From Flammeovirgaceae bacterium SG7u.111 (GTDB lineage: Bacteria > Bacteroidota > Bacteroidia > Cytophagales > Flammeovirgaceae): DNA of 64,000 bases. The position numbers and the translations under genes are program-made. The notes beneath the pieces are model-generated. The model was given only the letters and a program-made list of their open reading frames with translations, had not been told where the DNA came from and did not search any database. The stretch covers positions 4,789,635 through 4,853,634 of the forward strand of contig CP139021.1 of NCBI GenBank assembly GCA_034044135.1, in the 5' to 3' direction. This document shows, in pieces, positions 9,565 through 19,435 of the stretch (its first letter is position 1; the number at the start of each line of letters is the position of its first letter).

Positions 9565-10558
9565 AACTTTACTAACCCTTACTTTATTACTATTGGGCAT
9601 CGGCTTTGGCTACGCACAACCCAAGGTCTACCCCAACAAATTTACCGTGGCAAAAGACGGCAGCGGGGACTTCCCTACCATCCAAGAAGCTATAAATGCG
9701 GTGAGGGACCATTCGGAACAAAAGGTGGTAATCCACATAAAAAATGGTACTTATCAGGAAAAAGTGGTTGTCCCTTCAGAAAAAAGGAACATCGCTTTTG
9801 TAGGAGAAGACATAGACAAAACAATCATTTCCTTCAATGATTATTCGGGAAAAGAGCGCCTTTACAAAGATAGGCGAGGATTCGACAAATTTACCACGTA
9901 CAATTCCTATACGCTGCTAGTACAGGGAAATGATTTTACCGCTGAAAACCTTACTATCCAAAATACCGCTGGGCGAGTAGGCCAGGCAGTAGCAGTACAC
10001 GTGGAAGCAGATCGAGTAGCCTTCAAAAACTGTAAGATTTTAGCAAACCAAGACACCTTGTATGTATCTAAAGACGGGACCAGAAACTTTTTCACAAATT
10101 GCTACATAGAAGGCACGACGGACTTCATTTTTGGGGCAGCTACCACTTTTTTTGAGGAGTGCACCATAGTTAGCAAAAAAAACTCTTTTGTTACGGCTGC
10201 ATCTACTAGAGATGTTCAGCCTTACGGTTTTATCTTCCTCAACTGCAAACTGCTCCGGCAAGGCGATTTAGTCAATAAAGTTTACCTAGGACGCCCTTGG
10301 AGACCTTATGCGAAAACAGTGTTCATCAACACAGAAATGGACGAACATATTTTAAAAGAGGGATGGGACAATTGGAGAAATCCGGAAAACGAAAAAACGG
10401 TGTTTTATGCAGAATACAACAGTAAATATATCAATGGGAAATCTGATTTTTCACAACGTGTAAGCTGGAGCAAGCAGCTGAGCAAAAAGGACATCAAACA
10501 GTTTGAATACGAAACCGTAATGGGTGGATGGTATCCTAGCTTTTATCAGCAAGATTAA
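9545..10558 (+). CDS. Pectin methylesterase (carbohydrate esterase family 8)
   Basis: A 337-residue secreted pectinesterase with a right-handed beta helix. After the signal peptide (about residues 1-24) come the family signature FTVAKDGSGDFPTIQEAI and the catalytic-site motifs: GQAVAVH (Gln), LANQDTLYV (Gln and the acid Asp), GTTDFIFGAA (nucleophile Asp) and YLGRPWRPYA (Arg that binds the galacturonate carboxylate). It removes methyl esters from homogalacturonan, releasing methanol and exposing the chain to the polygalacturonase encoded 43 bases downstream. All key residues seem intact and length is normal for bacterial CE8. It overlaps the upstream esterase gene by 20 bases. Confidence 0.96.
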   Translation: MKTSKNKTLLTLTLLLLGIGFGYAQPKVYPNKFTVAKDGSGDFPTIQEAINAVRDHSEQKVVIHIKNGTYQEKVVVPSEKRNIAFVGEDIDKTIISFNDYSGKERLYKDRRGFDKFTTYNSYTLLVQGNDFTAENLTIQNTAGRVGQAVAVHVEADRVAFKNCKILANQDTLYVSKDGTRNFFTNCYIEGTTDFIFGAATTFFEECTIVSKKNSFVTAASTRDVQPYGFIFLNCKLLRQGDLVNKVYLGRPWRPYAKTVFINTEMDEHILKEGWDNWRNPENEKTVFYAEYNSKYINGKSDFSQRVSWSKQLSKKDIKQFEYETVMGGWYPSFYQQD

Positions 10559-10601
10559 TGGAATCCTGAAGGCAAGAGCAAACTTTTAAAACAACTGAAA
10601 T

Positions 10602-12248
10602 ATGAAATTAAAGAAATTCACAACTCTATTTTTATGGGGCATTATCATCCTATTTTCCTATACAAATTCTTTTGCACAAGAAACGTATAATTGGGAGCAT
10701 TTACCAACCATCCAAGAACCTGATTTTAAATCAGATACATCCAATATATTGGACTTTGGCGCAAAGCCTGATGGCATCACGCTGAACACAGAACAGATAA
10801 ACAAAGCCATAGCCGATTGCAGCAAAAAAGGTGGCGGAGTTGTCCTCGTTCCCAGCGGATATTGGATCACAGGGCCAATCAAAATGCAGAGCAATGTAAA
10901 CTTGCACTTGGCAAAGAATGCCTTTTTGCAGTTCACCAAAGATTTTGACCAATACAAAATGGTGGAGGGAGTGTACGAAGGAAAACCTTCGGCAAGAAAC
11001 GAGTCCCCAATTATGGGAACTCAACTTGAAAATATTGCCATCACAGGTTTTGGTACCATCGACGGAAACGGCGATGTATGGCGAATGGTGAAAAAAGATA
11101 AGCTGACCGAATCGGAATGGAAGAAAAAAGTTGCTTCAGGAGGACTGCTGAGCGAAGATGGCAAAACGTGGTTTCCTTCCGAAAAAACTAAAAAAGCCCA
11201 TGAGGGAAATCGCACGAGCGTGATGGAAGCAGGTATGAAATTAAGCGATTTTGAAGACATAAAAGATTACCTCAGACCCAATATGTTGGTACTTACCGAG
11301 TGCAAAAAAGTCTTGCTTGAAGGGGTCACTTTTCAAAATTCTCCCGCTTGGAACCTCCATCCGCTTATTTGCGAAGACCTTACGCTTAGAAACTTATTTA
11401 TCAAAAACCCCGATTATGCCCAAAATGGAGACGGCATCGACATCGAATCTTGTAAAAACGTATTGATAGAAGGCTGCACAATCGACGTTGGGGACGATGC
11501 CATCTGCATAAAATCTGGAAAGGACAAGCCGGGAAGGGACAGAGGAGTTCCGACTGAAAATGTGATTGTTAGGAACAATATAGTCTATAAAGGGCACGGA
11601 GGCTTCGTAGTGGGAAGCGAGATGTCGGGCGGGGCTAAAAACATCTTCGTTTCCAACTGCTCGTTCATGGGAACTGATAAAGGCTTGCGCTTCAAAACGA
11701 CCAGAGGAAGAGGCGGCGTAGTAGAAAACATCTATATCAAGGATATCAACATGGTGGATATCGTGCATGAAGCCGTCATGTTCAATATGTATTACTGGAC
11801 GAAAACTCCCGGATCTAATGAAAAAATGACGATCCCTCCTGTCACCGAAGAGACGCCACAGTTCAAGGATATTTACATTGAAAACATTGTTTGCAATGGC
11901 GCAGAAAGAGGGATTTGTATAAAAGGGATTCCCGAAATGCCCGTGCAGAACATCAATATGAAAAACATCTTCATCACGACTGAAAAAGGTGTGGAAATCA
12001 CCTACGCCCAAGGTGTTTCTTTGCAAAACGCAACTATCCATACCAAAGACAAAAGCCCGCTCATCTACATAGAGTCAAGCGAAAAAGTAGTTGTAGACAA
12101 CTTGGCTTTTGGGAAAGGGATCGATACTGTATTTGAAATAAATGGGGAATCAACAAAAGGTATTCAGCTTTTGAATACGGATTTGCACAAGGAAATCAAG
12201 AAGGCGACTTTCCAGCATGAGGCTACTAAGCAAGCACTGCTAAAGTAA
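10602..12248 (+). CDS. Glycoside hydrolase family 28 polygalacturonase
   Basis: A 548-residue secreted GH28 enzyme with signal peptide residues 1-25 (ending NSFAQE). The N-terminal motif NILDFGAKPDGITLNTEQIN is the usual opening of the beta helix. The active-site set is visible between about residues 275 and 370: NGDGIDIE, DVGDDAICIKSG (paired Asp), GHGGFVVGSE (His) and LRFKTTRGRGG (Arg, Lys). It cleaves alpha-1,4 galacturonosyl links; exo or endo mode cannot be told from sequence. The long N-terminal part and an insert near residues 155-215 are typical of Bacteroidota members. Confidence 0.95.
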   Translation: MKLKKFTTLFLWGIIILFSYTNSFAQETYNWEHLPTIQEPDFKSDTSNILDFGAKPDGITLNTEQINKAIADCSKKGGGVVLVPSGYWITGPIKMQSNVNLHLAKNAFLQFTKDFDQYKMVEGVYEGKPSARNESPIMGTQLENIAITGFGTIDGNGDVWRMVKKDKLTESEWKKKVASGGLLSEDGKTWFPSEKTKKAHEGNRTSVMEAGMKLSDFEDIKDYLRPNMLVLTECKKVLLEGVTFQNSPAWNLHPLICEDLTLRNLFIKNPDYAQNGDGIDIESCKNVLIEGCTIDVGDDAICIKSGKDKPGRDRGVPTENVIVRNNIVYKGHGGFVVGSEMSGGAKNIFVSNCSFMGTDKGLRFKTTRGRGGVVENIYIKDINMVDIVHEAVMFNMYYWTKTPGSNEKMTIPPVTEETPQFKDIYIENIVCNGAERGICIKGIPEMPVQNINMKNIFITTEKGVEITYAQGVSLQNATIHTKDKSPLIYIESSEKVVVDNLAFGKGIDTVFEINGESTKGIQLLNTDLHKEIKKATFQHEATKQALLK

Positions 12249-12384
12249 TTCCTACACTTTGATTTTTTTATCGCCTCAGCGAACGCTTTTTTGGGCACTT
12301 CATGATAACTTTAAAGTGCCTTTTGGTTCAAAGCCTAAAGCATTTTTTAAAACAAAATTCAACTTATAAAACCCAGATTAACTA

Positions 12385-13626
12385 ATGAAAATGAAACCTA
12401 AGCTTCATAGCACAATCATCTTTGCATTCTGCATTACGATACTAATTGGTTGCAGCCCCTCAGAAAAGAAAGAAAAAAAGGAGGTTCCAGCCAAAGAAAA
12501 ATGGTCGCAGTTGATGACCGAGTCCGAGATAAAAAGAAATCCAGAGGCTTGGATGCTGGACTTCCATACGGAACCCCGATGGTCGTACGTAAACGGGCTT
12601 GTTTGCCTCTCCATTCTGAAAGTTTGGGAAGATACAGATGACCCCAAATATTTCGATTATGTAAAAGGATATGCCGATTCTTTGATAAATTCTGAAGGGG
12701 AAATTATGGGAAGATTCAGGAAAGAAGCGTTTAATATTGATGCCATCAACTCAGGCAAGATTTTATTTGCACTCTATGATAAAACAGGTGATGAACGCTA
12801 TAAAAAAGCAATTGATGCTCTTTATGACCAACTCCACGACCAGCCTAGGATAAGCGAAGGAGGTTTTTGGCATAAAAAAATCTACCCTAACCAAATGTGG
12901 CTAGATGGCATATACATGGGCAGCCCTTTTTATGCGCAATATGCCAAAACCTATGGTGATGACTCCATGTTCGACGATATCGCTCTTCAGTTTGAATTAA
13001 TGCACGAAAATGCTCGGGATAGCATAACGGGTTGGTATTACCACGGATGGAACCCTCGCAAAGATGTGTATTGGGCAGACCCTGAAACAGGACTTTCGAA
13101 GCACTTTTGGGGAAGAGGCGTAGGATGGTACTACATGGCGCTGATAGATGCACTTGACTTCTTCCCAAAAGACCATCCAAAACGCCAACAGTTGATAGAT
13201 GAATTTACAGAACTTTCAGCTACTGCCAAACGCTGGCAAAATGAAAAAACTGGGCTTTGGTACCAAGTATTAGACCAAGGTGACCGCAAAGGAAATTACC
13301 TAGAAGCAACTTGCTCGTCTATGTTTGCCTACGGACTGCTCAAAGGAATTGACCAAGGATATTTGGGAGATGAGTATGTTCCTACGGCTGAAAAGGCTTA
13401 CAAAGGGATAATCGACAACCTGATCATAAAACACTCGAACGAAGAAGTAGAATTGACCGAGTGCTGTGCTGGCGCAGGCTTAGGCCCTGCCGATAATTTA
13501 GTGCGCAATGGTACTTACGAATATTACATAAATGAGAAAAAAAGGTCGAACGATGGAAAAGGGACAGGTCCTTTCATCATGGCGAGCCTGTTATATGAAA
13601 ACATGGAAATCTTTAACAAAAAATAG
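12385..13626 (+). CDS. GH88/GH105-type unsaturated galacturonyl or rhamnogalacturonyl hydrolase (lipoprotein)
   Basis: A 413-residue lipoprotein (signal peptide ending LIGCSPS, Cys the lipid site) with the alpha/alpha barrel of the GH88/GH105 clan. Landmarks are NGLVCLSILKVWEDT at the start of the barrel, FWHKKIYPNQMWLDGIYMG (the Asp of the D-G pair is a likely catalytic acid) and HFWGRGVGWYYMALIDAL. These enzymes hydrolyse the 4,5-unsaturated uronic acid left by pectate or rhamnogalacturonan lyases. No lyase is encoded in this window, so one is expected elsewhere. The GH43 gene starts one base after its stop, so the two form a bicistron. Confidence 0.9.
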   Translation: MKMKPKLHSTIIFAFCITILIGCSPSEKKEKKEVPAKEKWSQLMTESEIKRNPEAWMLDFHTEPRWSYVNGLVCLSILKVWEDTDDPKYFDYVKGYADSLINSEGEIMGRFRKEAFNIDAINSGKILFALYDKTGDERYKKAIDALYDQLHDQPRISEGGFWHKKIYPNQMWLDGIYMGSPFYAQYAKTYGDDSMFDDIALQFELMHENARDSITGWYYHGWNPRKDVYWADPETGLSKHFWGRGVGWYYMALIDALDFFPKDHPKRQQLIDEFTELSATAKRWQNEKTGLWYQVLDQGDRKGNYLEATCSSMFAYGLLKGIDQGYLGDEYVPTAEKAYKGIIDNLIIKHSNEEVELTECCAGAGLGPADNLVRNGTYEYYINEKKRSNDGKGTGPFIMASLLYENMEIFNKK

Positions 13627-13627
13627 C

Positions 13628-15250
13628 ATGAAAAAATACCCTAAATTAACTTATTCAATACTTTTTGCTTTGTTTGCTTTCGTATCTACCCATACAGAAG
13701 CACAGTATGTATCCGAAGCTTGGTCGCCAGATTTGGGTGATGGAAATTACAAAAACCCTGTCATCCATGCGGATTATTCCGACCCTGATATTTGTAAGGC
13801 AGGAGATGATTTTTACATGACCTCTTCTTCTTTCAATTCCGTTCCCGCTTTGCCAATCCTACATTCAAAAGACTTGGTAAACTGGGAATTGATCAACTAC
13901 GCAATCCCTTCTTTCCCAGGTAGCTATTTCGATACTCCCCAACATGGAAATGGGGTTTGGGCACCCTGTATCCGCTACCACGAGGGCATGTTCTACATCT
14001 ACTGGGGCGATCCAGACCGAGGTATTTACATGGTACAAACCGATGACCCAGCGGGAGAATGGTCTGCGCCAATCTTGGTAAAAAAAGCATATGGAAACAT
14101 AGACTCCAGCCCGCTTTGGGATGATGATGGAAAGGTATACTTAGTCCATGCCTTCGCCCATAGCCGAGCGGGTATCAAGAGTACGCTCCAAGTGGTGGAG
14201 TTGAGCAAAGACGGTTCGCAAATTATGGACAAGGGAACAATCGTTTTCGATGGGCATAAAGACCATGAAACTATTGAAGGGCCTAAGTTTTACAAAAGAA
14301 ATGGGTACTACTACATTTTCGCACCAGCGGGTGGAGTTCCCACTGGTTGGCAACTTATATTGCGTTCTAAGAACGTGTATGGTCCTTATGAGGAAAAAAT
14401 CGTACTTGCCCAAGGCGAAACACCCATCAATGGTCCTCACCAAGGTGGTTGGGTAGAGCTGGAAAACGGTGAAAACTGGTTCTTCCATTTCCAAGACAAA
14501 GGAGCATATGGAAGAATTCTCCACTTGCAACCCGTAGAGTGGATTGACGATTGGCCCATCATGGGCAACGACAAAGATGGTGATGGTACAGGAGAACCTT
14601 TCCTTGTTCATAAAAAACCAAACTTGCCCACACAAAAAGTGGTAAATCCAATAGAATCGGATGAATTTGACTGTAAAACCTTAGGGCTACAATGGCAATG
14701 GAATGCCAATCCCCAACCAGGGTGGTACAGCCTAGCTGCTAAAGAAGGGCAGCTGAAGTTGAACACAAAACCAACTTCAGAATTAGCCAGTAATTTGTGG
14801 CTTTCTCCTAATATTCTTCTCCAAAAATTCCCCGCAGAAGAGTTCAAAAACACCGTCAAAATGGATGTGTCTAACCTGAAAGATGGCGAAGAAACTGGCT
14901 TATTGATTTTTGGACTGGACTATGCGTCTCTGGTAGCCAAGAAGAAAAAAGGAGAGGTTTACATCGAACAGCGAGTTTGCCTACAAGCGGAAAAAAATAA
15001 GGAGGAGAAAACACTTAACTCAGCTAAAATTGTTGGCACAACAGTTTGGTTAAGATCCGAAGTAAAAAAAGGAGCACTGGTCAACTTTTCTTATAGCACA
15101 GATGGGAAAGTTTTCAAACCAATTGGACAAGAGTTCACTGCCAAGGAAGGCAAATGGGTAGGAGCTAAATCAGGACTCTACGCCAAAAGAGACAAAGAAA
15201 CAGGGCTTGGAGGCTACGTTCTTATCGATTGGTTCCATGTTGAGAAATAG
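13628..15250 (+). CDS. Glycoside hydrolase family 43 with C-terminal beta-sandwich (xylosidase/arabinofuranosidase type)
   Basis: A 540-residue secreted enzyme. I start it at the ATG two bases after the GH105 stop, which gives a signal peptide (residues 1-25, ending HTEAQ); a longer in-frame start overlaps the previous gene. The five-bladed propeller carries the GH43 triad: base Asp in HADYSDPDICK, Asp in GNIDSSPLWDDDG and acid Glu in ETIEGPKFYKR. Residues from about 345 to the end form a concanavalin-like GH43 C-terminal domain. It probably removes xylose or arabinose side chains from xylogalacturonan or rhamnogalacturonan I; the exact sugar is not readable. Confidence 0.92.
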   Translation: MKKYPKLTYSILFALFAFVSTHTEAQYVSEAWSPDLGDGNYKNPVIHADYSDPDICKAGDDFYMTSSSFNSVPALPILHSKDLVNWELINYAIPSFPGSYFDTPQHGNGVWAPCIRYHEGMFYIYWGDPDRGIYMVQTDDPAGEWSAPILVKKAYGNIDSSPLWDDDGKVYLVHAFAHSRAGIKSTLQVVELSKDGSQIMDKGTIVFDGHKDHETIEGPKFYKRNGYYYIFAPAGGVPTGWQLILRSKNVYGPYEEKIVLAQGETPINGPHQGGWVELENGENWFFHFQDKGAYGRILHLQPVEWIDDWPIMGNDKDGDGTGEPFLVHKKPNLPTQKVVNPIESDEFDCKTLGLQWQWNANPQPGWYSLAAKEGQLKLNTKPTSELASNLWLSPNILLQKFPAEEFKNTVKMDVSNLKDGEETGLLIFGLDYASLVAKKKKGEVYIEQRVCLQAEKNKEEKTLNSAKIVGTTVWLRSEVKKGALVNFSYSTDGKVFKPIGQEFTAKEGKWVGAKSGLYAKRDKETGLGGYVLIDWFHVEK

Positions 15251-15258
15251 TACTTGCC

Positions 15259-15297
15259 GCAGAGCTGTTGTAATAATTTACAGCTCTGCAATTTTTT
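15259..15297 (+). terminator. Rho-independent terminator closing the pectin locus
   Basis: Perfect 10-bp stem (GCAGAGCTGT at 15259-15268 and ACAGCTCTGC at 15280-15289) followed by A-A-T6 at 15290-15297. It lies between the convergent GH43 and K+ channel genes. Confidence 0.85.
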
Positions 15298-15322
15298 ATG
15301 ATTTCAACCAGATAGCTCAACT

Positions 15323-16591
15323 CTAATCATCCCGATCTTTCCTGATCTTAGCCTGCGCCTTTATTTGTGCCCCTATCTCAGGATAGCGATGGACAATTCG
15401 CTCAAAATGTACTTTTCGTAGCTTGTATAAATCACAGTAGGTCACTGCCTTGATTGTAGCCGACCTAGTGGCGTCCAAAAACAGGGCAATCTCCCCGAAG
15501 AAATCCCCTTCATACAATCGGTCTATTTCCTTTCCGCTATCCCCTGAAAGTACTTGCAATTCCCCTTTCACCACAAAATACATCTCCTTTCCTTCGTCTC
15601 CATAGCTAAAAACCCGATCCTCTGGCGTCACTACCTCTGGCACCAAGTGCATAGAAATTTCCTTCACAAAGTCATCGGTACAAAACTGAAAAAGAGGGAT
15701 TTTATTGATAATCTCCTTTTTCAGATGGAGTGAAACCTCTTTTTGCAAATGATCTGGCAATCCTTCCAAAAAATCCATTTCATTAAAGCCCATCCGCTTT
15801 TTCCACAGATAGGTATAATAATCGCGAATTTTTCCTTGTAGGCTTATCGGCAGTTGACGGTATTGAATCAGTGCCGTCAGCTTCTCTATGTTATGTTGAT
15901 ATTGGGCTTTTGCAGGGTCTGTTTTTGATATAATACCCGCCACATTACCTATTACATAACCATAAACAGCCACCCCTAATATCTCTACAAAAATGGTAAA
16001 TATCATCTGTGTGTTATTATACTGATCGGGCGTAATATCACCATATCCCACCGTGGTAAGTGTGGTCACGCTCCAATAAAGTGCCCGGATGTAATTAGAA
16101 GTAGCATCAAACTCAGGTCGAATCCCCGAAATGTAAATCCAAGCACAACTGATCCAATGTGAAATATGAATCAACCAAATAAGCAGGTAACAAATCGCCA
16201 ATTCCGTAGCCCGCTTTACTTCGTAGTGCCTAAAACGCGACATTATCCTCAACGCCTTGAAGATTTTGACTAGCATAAAAAGTTGGAAAAACGGATTGTA
16301 GGCTAAATACTTGAAAGGAATAATTGCAATAATATCAAGAATAAGCCAGTAGCGTAAATATACGCTTAAGCTGTCTTCGTCTTCAAAAAGAGAAGCAGTC
16401 GTATCCTTCTTGGCATTTACAATGCTTACCACTATATCCGCCAAAAAAATCCCACCTACCAAATCGATAATATAATGAACCCATGTAGGCTCAAACCCAA
16501 AGATGGTATCAAGAGGGATGAAAATAGCTACAAAACTCGTACTTATCAGAATCAACAAGTTCCAAGCTTTTACTGAGTATTTCTTTATCAA
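15323..16591 (-). CDS. Voltage/cyclic-nucleotide-type potassium channel with CNB domain
   Basis: A 422-residue inner-membrane channel of the KCNH/CNG architecture. Six membrane segments span about residues 10-225, with a basic S4-like stretch (FKALRIMSRFRHYEVKRA) and a pore carrying the K+ selectivity filter TTVGYGDITP. A C-linker is followed by a cyclic nucleotide-binding domain (EMYFVVKGELQVLSGD, DFFGEIALFLDATRSATI, where the Arg normally contacts the phosphate). It probably conducts K+ and is gated by cAMP or voltage. It is on the opposite strand to the pectin locus and has no evident operon partner. Confidence 0.92.
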   Translation of the reverse strand: MIKKYSVKAWNLLILISTSFVAIFIPLDTIFGFEPTWVHYIIDLVGGIFLADIVVSIVNAKKDTTASLFEDEDSLSVYLRYWLILDIIAIIPFKYLAYNPFFQLFMLVKIFKALRIMSRFRHYEVKRATELAICYLLIWLIHISHWISCAWIYISGIRPEFDATSNYIRALYWSVTTLTTVGYGDITPDQYNNTQMIFTIFVEILGVAVYGYVIGNVAGIISKTDPAKAQYQHNIEKLTALIQYRQLPISLQGKIRDYYTYLWKKRMGFNEMDFLEGLPDHLQKEVSLHLKKEIINKIPLFQFCTDDFVKEISMHLVPEVVTPEDRVFSYGDEGKEMYFVVKGELQVLSGDSGKEIDRLYEGDFFGEIALFLDATRSATIKAVTYCDLYKLRKVHFERIVHRYPEIGAQIKAQAKIRKDRDD

Positions 16592-16765
16592 CTATTCTTT
16601 TTTTTCTTCTTAACTAAAAACAAGACTTACGCATGATAGCACAAAACTAAAAGACATATCGGTTTAAAATGCTTATCAATGCCTTAAAAACAATTGTAGC
16701 AGAATCCAAAAATTCTACCTTATAACTTCTACCTTCTAAGATAGGATTTTCAGGTTAGAATAAAA

Positions 16766-19183
16766 TCACTCGGACTTCAACATCAAAATATGCTTACTTT
16801 TCTCCCTAATCTCCCCTTCATTCATCATCATTTTCCTGAACTTACCATTTACAAATAGCTCTGCCTGATCGCTGTAATGTGGACTCATAAAATTACCAGA
16901 CTGCCCCGTAGGCAACACACAAATAGCATTTTCAATATCATCAAAATCGATGATGATCCGCATTGCTGGACCTACTTTCACCTTATGCTCCAAGTCGGTA
17001 GAGATTGTAATTACCTGATTATTAATCGTCTCATTACTGCCATCCATGGGAAAAGGACCTACGTTAAAGAATTTATCGAGCGGGGCTTGGCTACCCAGCA
17101 CATGTCCATGTTCCAATGTGTGCGAAAGCCCCCAAAGCCAAATCTCAGGATCTTGTCCTATCCCGTTCACCAACTGAAGCAAAGCAGAATCTAATGCAGC
17201 AATAACAGTTGCGCCTCTAGTTTCCTTTTCTGCTGTTTTCGAATTATCCCACCAAAGCGCTGCCTCATTATGGATAAGCTTATCCAAGCTCCTTTTCATA
17301 AAATGCGTGGAACGGAACGTGGAAAAATCTTTTTCACCCAATTCATCTTCAAAAGTCAGTTGAACTATCCACCCCAACCACTGGTAATAAATAGTTGGTG
17401 CAGCAATATCTATCTCACAAGCCCCGTCCCAATTTGCCAAAAGGTTCAATGCCCTTTCATGCGTATCACTCTTGCCAAAAGCTCCTTCTTGCCCCGCTAT
17501 TTTCAATAGTTCCTCACATATTTCAATCGTTACGGGAGAGGTATTATCGTTGATCATGTTTTTCATTTCATCTACGCCCCAGCCTTCTGCTTTTTCCAGC
17601 ATTTGCCGTATTTTCAAGCCCCTATCTTCGGGTACATAGTACCCGTGGTAAAGCCTACCTGCCACCGTATCGGGCTGGTTATTTGCCGAATAGACAAAGC
17701 CCGACTCCGGGTTTTCCAACTTCGGATTGTAGCTAAAGTCAAGAAAGCTTTTATAGTCATCCTCCCCACTTTCCCCACCTAAAAACATCTTAGGATGCAC
17801 ATGTGTGGGCCTATCGGGAATGGATGCCGCAGCCCACCAAGCAATATTTCCTTCTGCATCTCCGTACATCACATTTAACCCAGGCGCACGCAATTCAGAT
17901 ACCCCTTCCTTAAACTCAGCCATGTTTTTTGCATGAGAAAAACTATAAGCGACACCCAACAAATTAGCAGGCTTTTGAGTAAATGTCCACCAACAAGCCA
18001 CCGGGTTCTTCTCTAGTTCGCCTACCGCATCCACCACCTTGTTTACTATAGGGCCATGCGATGATTTTTTTATTTCAAATACAATATCATCACCCCCTTT
18101 CACTTTTATGGTGTCTTTTCTTATCACTAAAGGAATCCATTCTCCTTCCTGCCTCACCAAGTTCTCGTCGTCCGGGTGTTGTTTTTCTACATAAAAATCA
18201 ATGTCATCATTCTCAAACATAGTCAGCCCCCAAGCATGCCTGCGCGTATGCCCTACCAAGGGAAAAGGAAAGCCGCCCAGATGGTTGCCATATACGGAAA
18301 AGCCTGCTCCTTCCAAGTGCGCTTCGTACCACACCGCCGGCTGCGAATAACCAATATGTGTATCGTTACTGAAAAGTACTTTCCCACTCTTTGTCCGCTT
18401 GCCACTTAGCACCCAACCGTTGCTCCCCATAATCAGCGGCACGGGCAGCTTCTCCAACATTTGGGTAATGCTTTCACCAGCAGTTGCTTCCAAAATCACT
18501 GAATCTGGCAAGTCAGGATTGTTTATAGGAATAAGCTCCGCTCCCTCGGGCCAGTCTACTGCCAAAGAGTTCAAATATTCAGGACCTAAGTCCCTATGTA
18601 TTTTTGTAACCAAAGGGTCAACTTTAAATGCTGCCGCAAAAGAAAATGCCATATACCCGGTAATATTATACACATCCTCCACTGTAAACTCCTCTTCGGG
18701 AATCCCCATAATCGCATACTCCGCCGGCAACGTGTTGTTAGCCATGTACTGGTTTATCCCATCCAAATATGCGAGTGTATATACCTCCTCGGGTTTATCA
18801 ATTTCTCCGAAATACAGGTCCACCGCTTGCTTGCTATTTTCAGCGATCCCAAGTGTCCTGAAAAACTGATCCGTTTTTACAAAATCTGCCCCCAATATTT
18901 CCGAAAGCCTGCCCCCTCCTACTCTCCGCAGCATTTCCATCTGGAAAAGCCTGTCTTGCGCATGTACATAGCCCAAGCTTCGGTACAAATCCTCTAAGTC
19001 TTCCCCATAAATATGTGGGACCCCATACTCATCGTACAGCACCTCCGTAGTGGAATGGAGGTTAGAAATAGCCACCTCCCCATCGTACTGAGGCTTTTGC
19101 ATTTGTAAATAAACAAACAGAGCAATAGCCCCAACGGTAAGGAGCAATACAATTCCTAGGAAAATTCTTTTGATAAGTTTCAT
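16766..19183 (-). CDS. Penicillin acylase family (Ntn-hydrolase) protein
   Basis: An 805-residue member of the penicillin amidase/acylase family (peptidase family S45). An N-terminal anchor or uncleaved signal (ILLLTVGAIALFVYLQ-like, residues 5-27) is followed by the A-chain region (YDEYGVPHIYGEDLEDLYRSLGYVHAQDRLFQMEMLRR). The autocatalytic site is MGSNGWVLSG, whose Ser becomes the N-terminal nucleophile of the B chain. The family makes a precursor that cleaves itself into two chains in the periplasm. The natural substrate may be an acyl amide such as a homoserine lactone or a peptide; it cannot be read from the sequence. Confidence 0.93.
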   Translation of the reverse strand: MKLIKRIFLGIVLLLTVGAIALFVYLQMQKPQYDGEVAISNLHSTTEVLYDEYGVPHIYGEDLEDLYRSLGYVHAQDRLFQMEMLRRVGGGRLSEILGADFVKTDQFFRTLGIAENSKQAVDLYFGEIDKPEEVYTLAYLDGINQYMANNTLPAEYAIMGIPEEEFTVEDVYNITGYMAFSFAAAFKVDPLVTKIHRDLGPEYLNSLAVDWPEGAELIPINNPDLPDSVILEATAGESITQMLEKLPVPLIMGSNGWVLSGKRTKSGKVLFSNDTHIGYSQPAVWYEAHLEGAGFSVYGNHLGGFPFPLVGHTRRHAWGLTMFENDDIDFYVEKQHPDDENLVRQEGEWIPLVIRKDTIKVKGGDDIVFEIKKSSHGPIVNKVVDAVGELEKNPVACWWTFTQKPANLLGVAYSFSHAKNMAEFKEGVSELRAPGLNVMYGDAEGNIAWWAAASIPDRPTHVHPKMFLGGESGEDDYKSFLDFSYNPKLENPESGFVYSANNQPDTVAGRLYHGYYVPEDRGLKIRQMLEKAEGWGVDEMKNMINDNTSPVTIEICEELLKIAGQEGAFGKSDTHERALNLLANWDGACEIDIAAPTIYYQWLGWIVQLTFEDELGEKDFSTFRSTHFMKRSLDKLIHNEAALWWDNSKTAEKETRGATVIAALDSALLQLVNGIGQDPEIWLWGLSHTLEHGHVLGSQAPLDKFFNVGPFPMDGSNETINNQVITISTDLEHKVKVGPAMRIIIDFDDIENAICVLPTGQSGNFMSPHYSDQAELFVNGKFRKMMMNEGEIREKSKHILMLKSE

Positions 19184-19435
19184 GTAATAAGTGGTGTTGT
19201 AAAAGCAATCAAAAAAGCATATCCAACAGCAAGGAGCTTATTGGAGAATAAACCTACAACAAAATGGAAAGTTTGGCGAGAAAGGGGATGAATTTCTACC
19301 AACCGCTCATTAAATAGGCAACCTTTTCCCTACCTTTGATAGTTTCATATGATACTATCACGTTGATTATATTACCCGCTCACCAGACTCAAAATAGGAA
19401 GAAGAATTTCAAAAATAATACATCAACTTTATACC

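Noticed and set aside
19334-19343. TACCTTTG on the + strand as a promoter
   Set aside because: There is no TTG at the right distance and no + strand gene or structured RNA downstream; expected by chance in AT-rich DNA.
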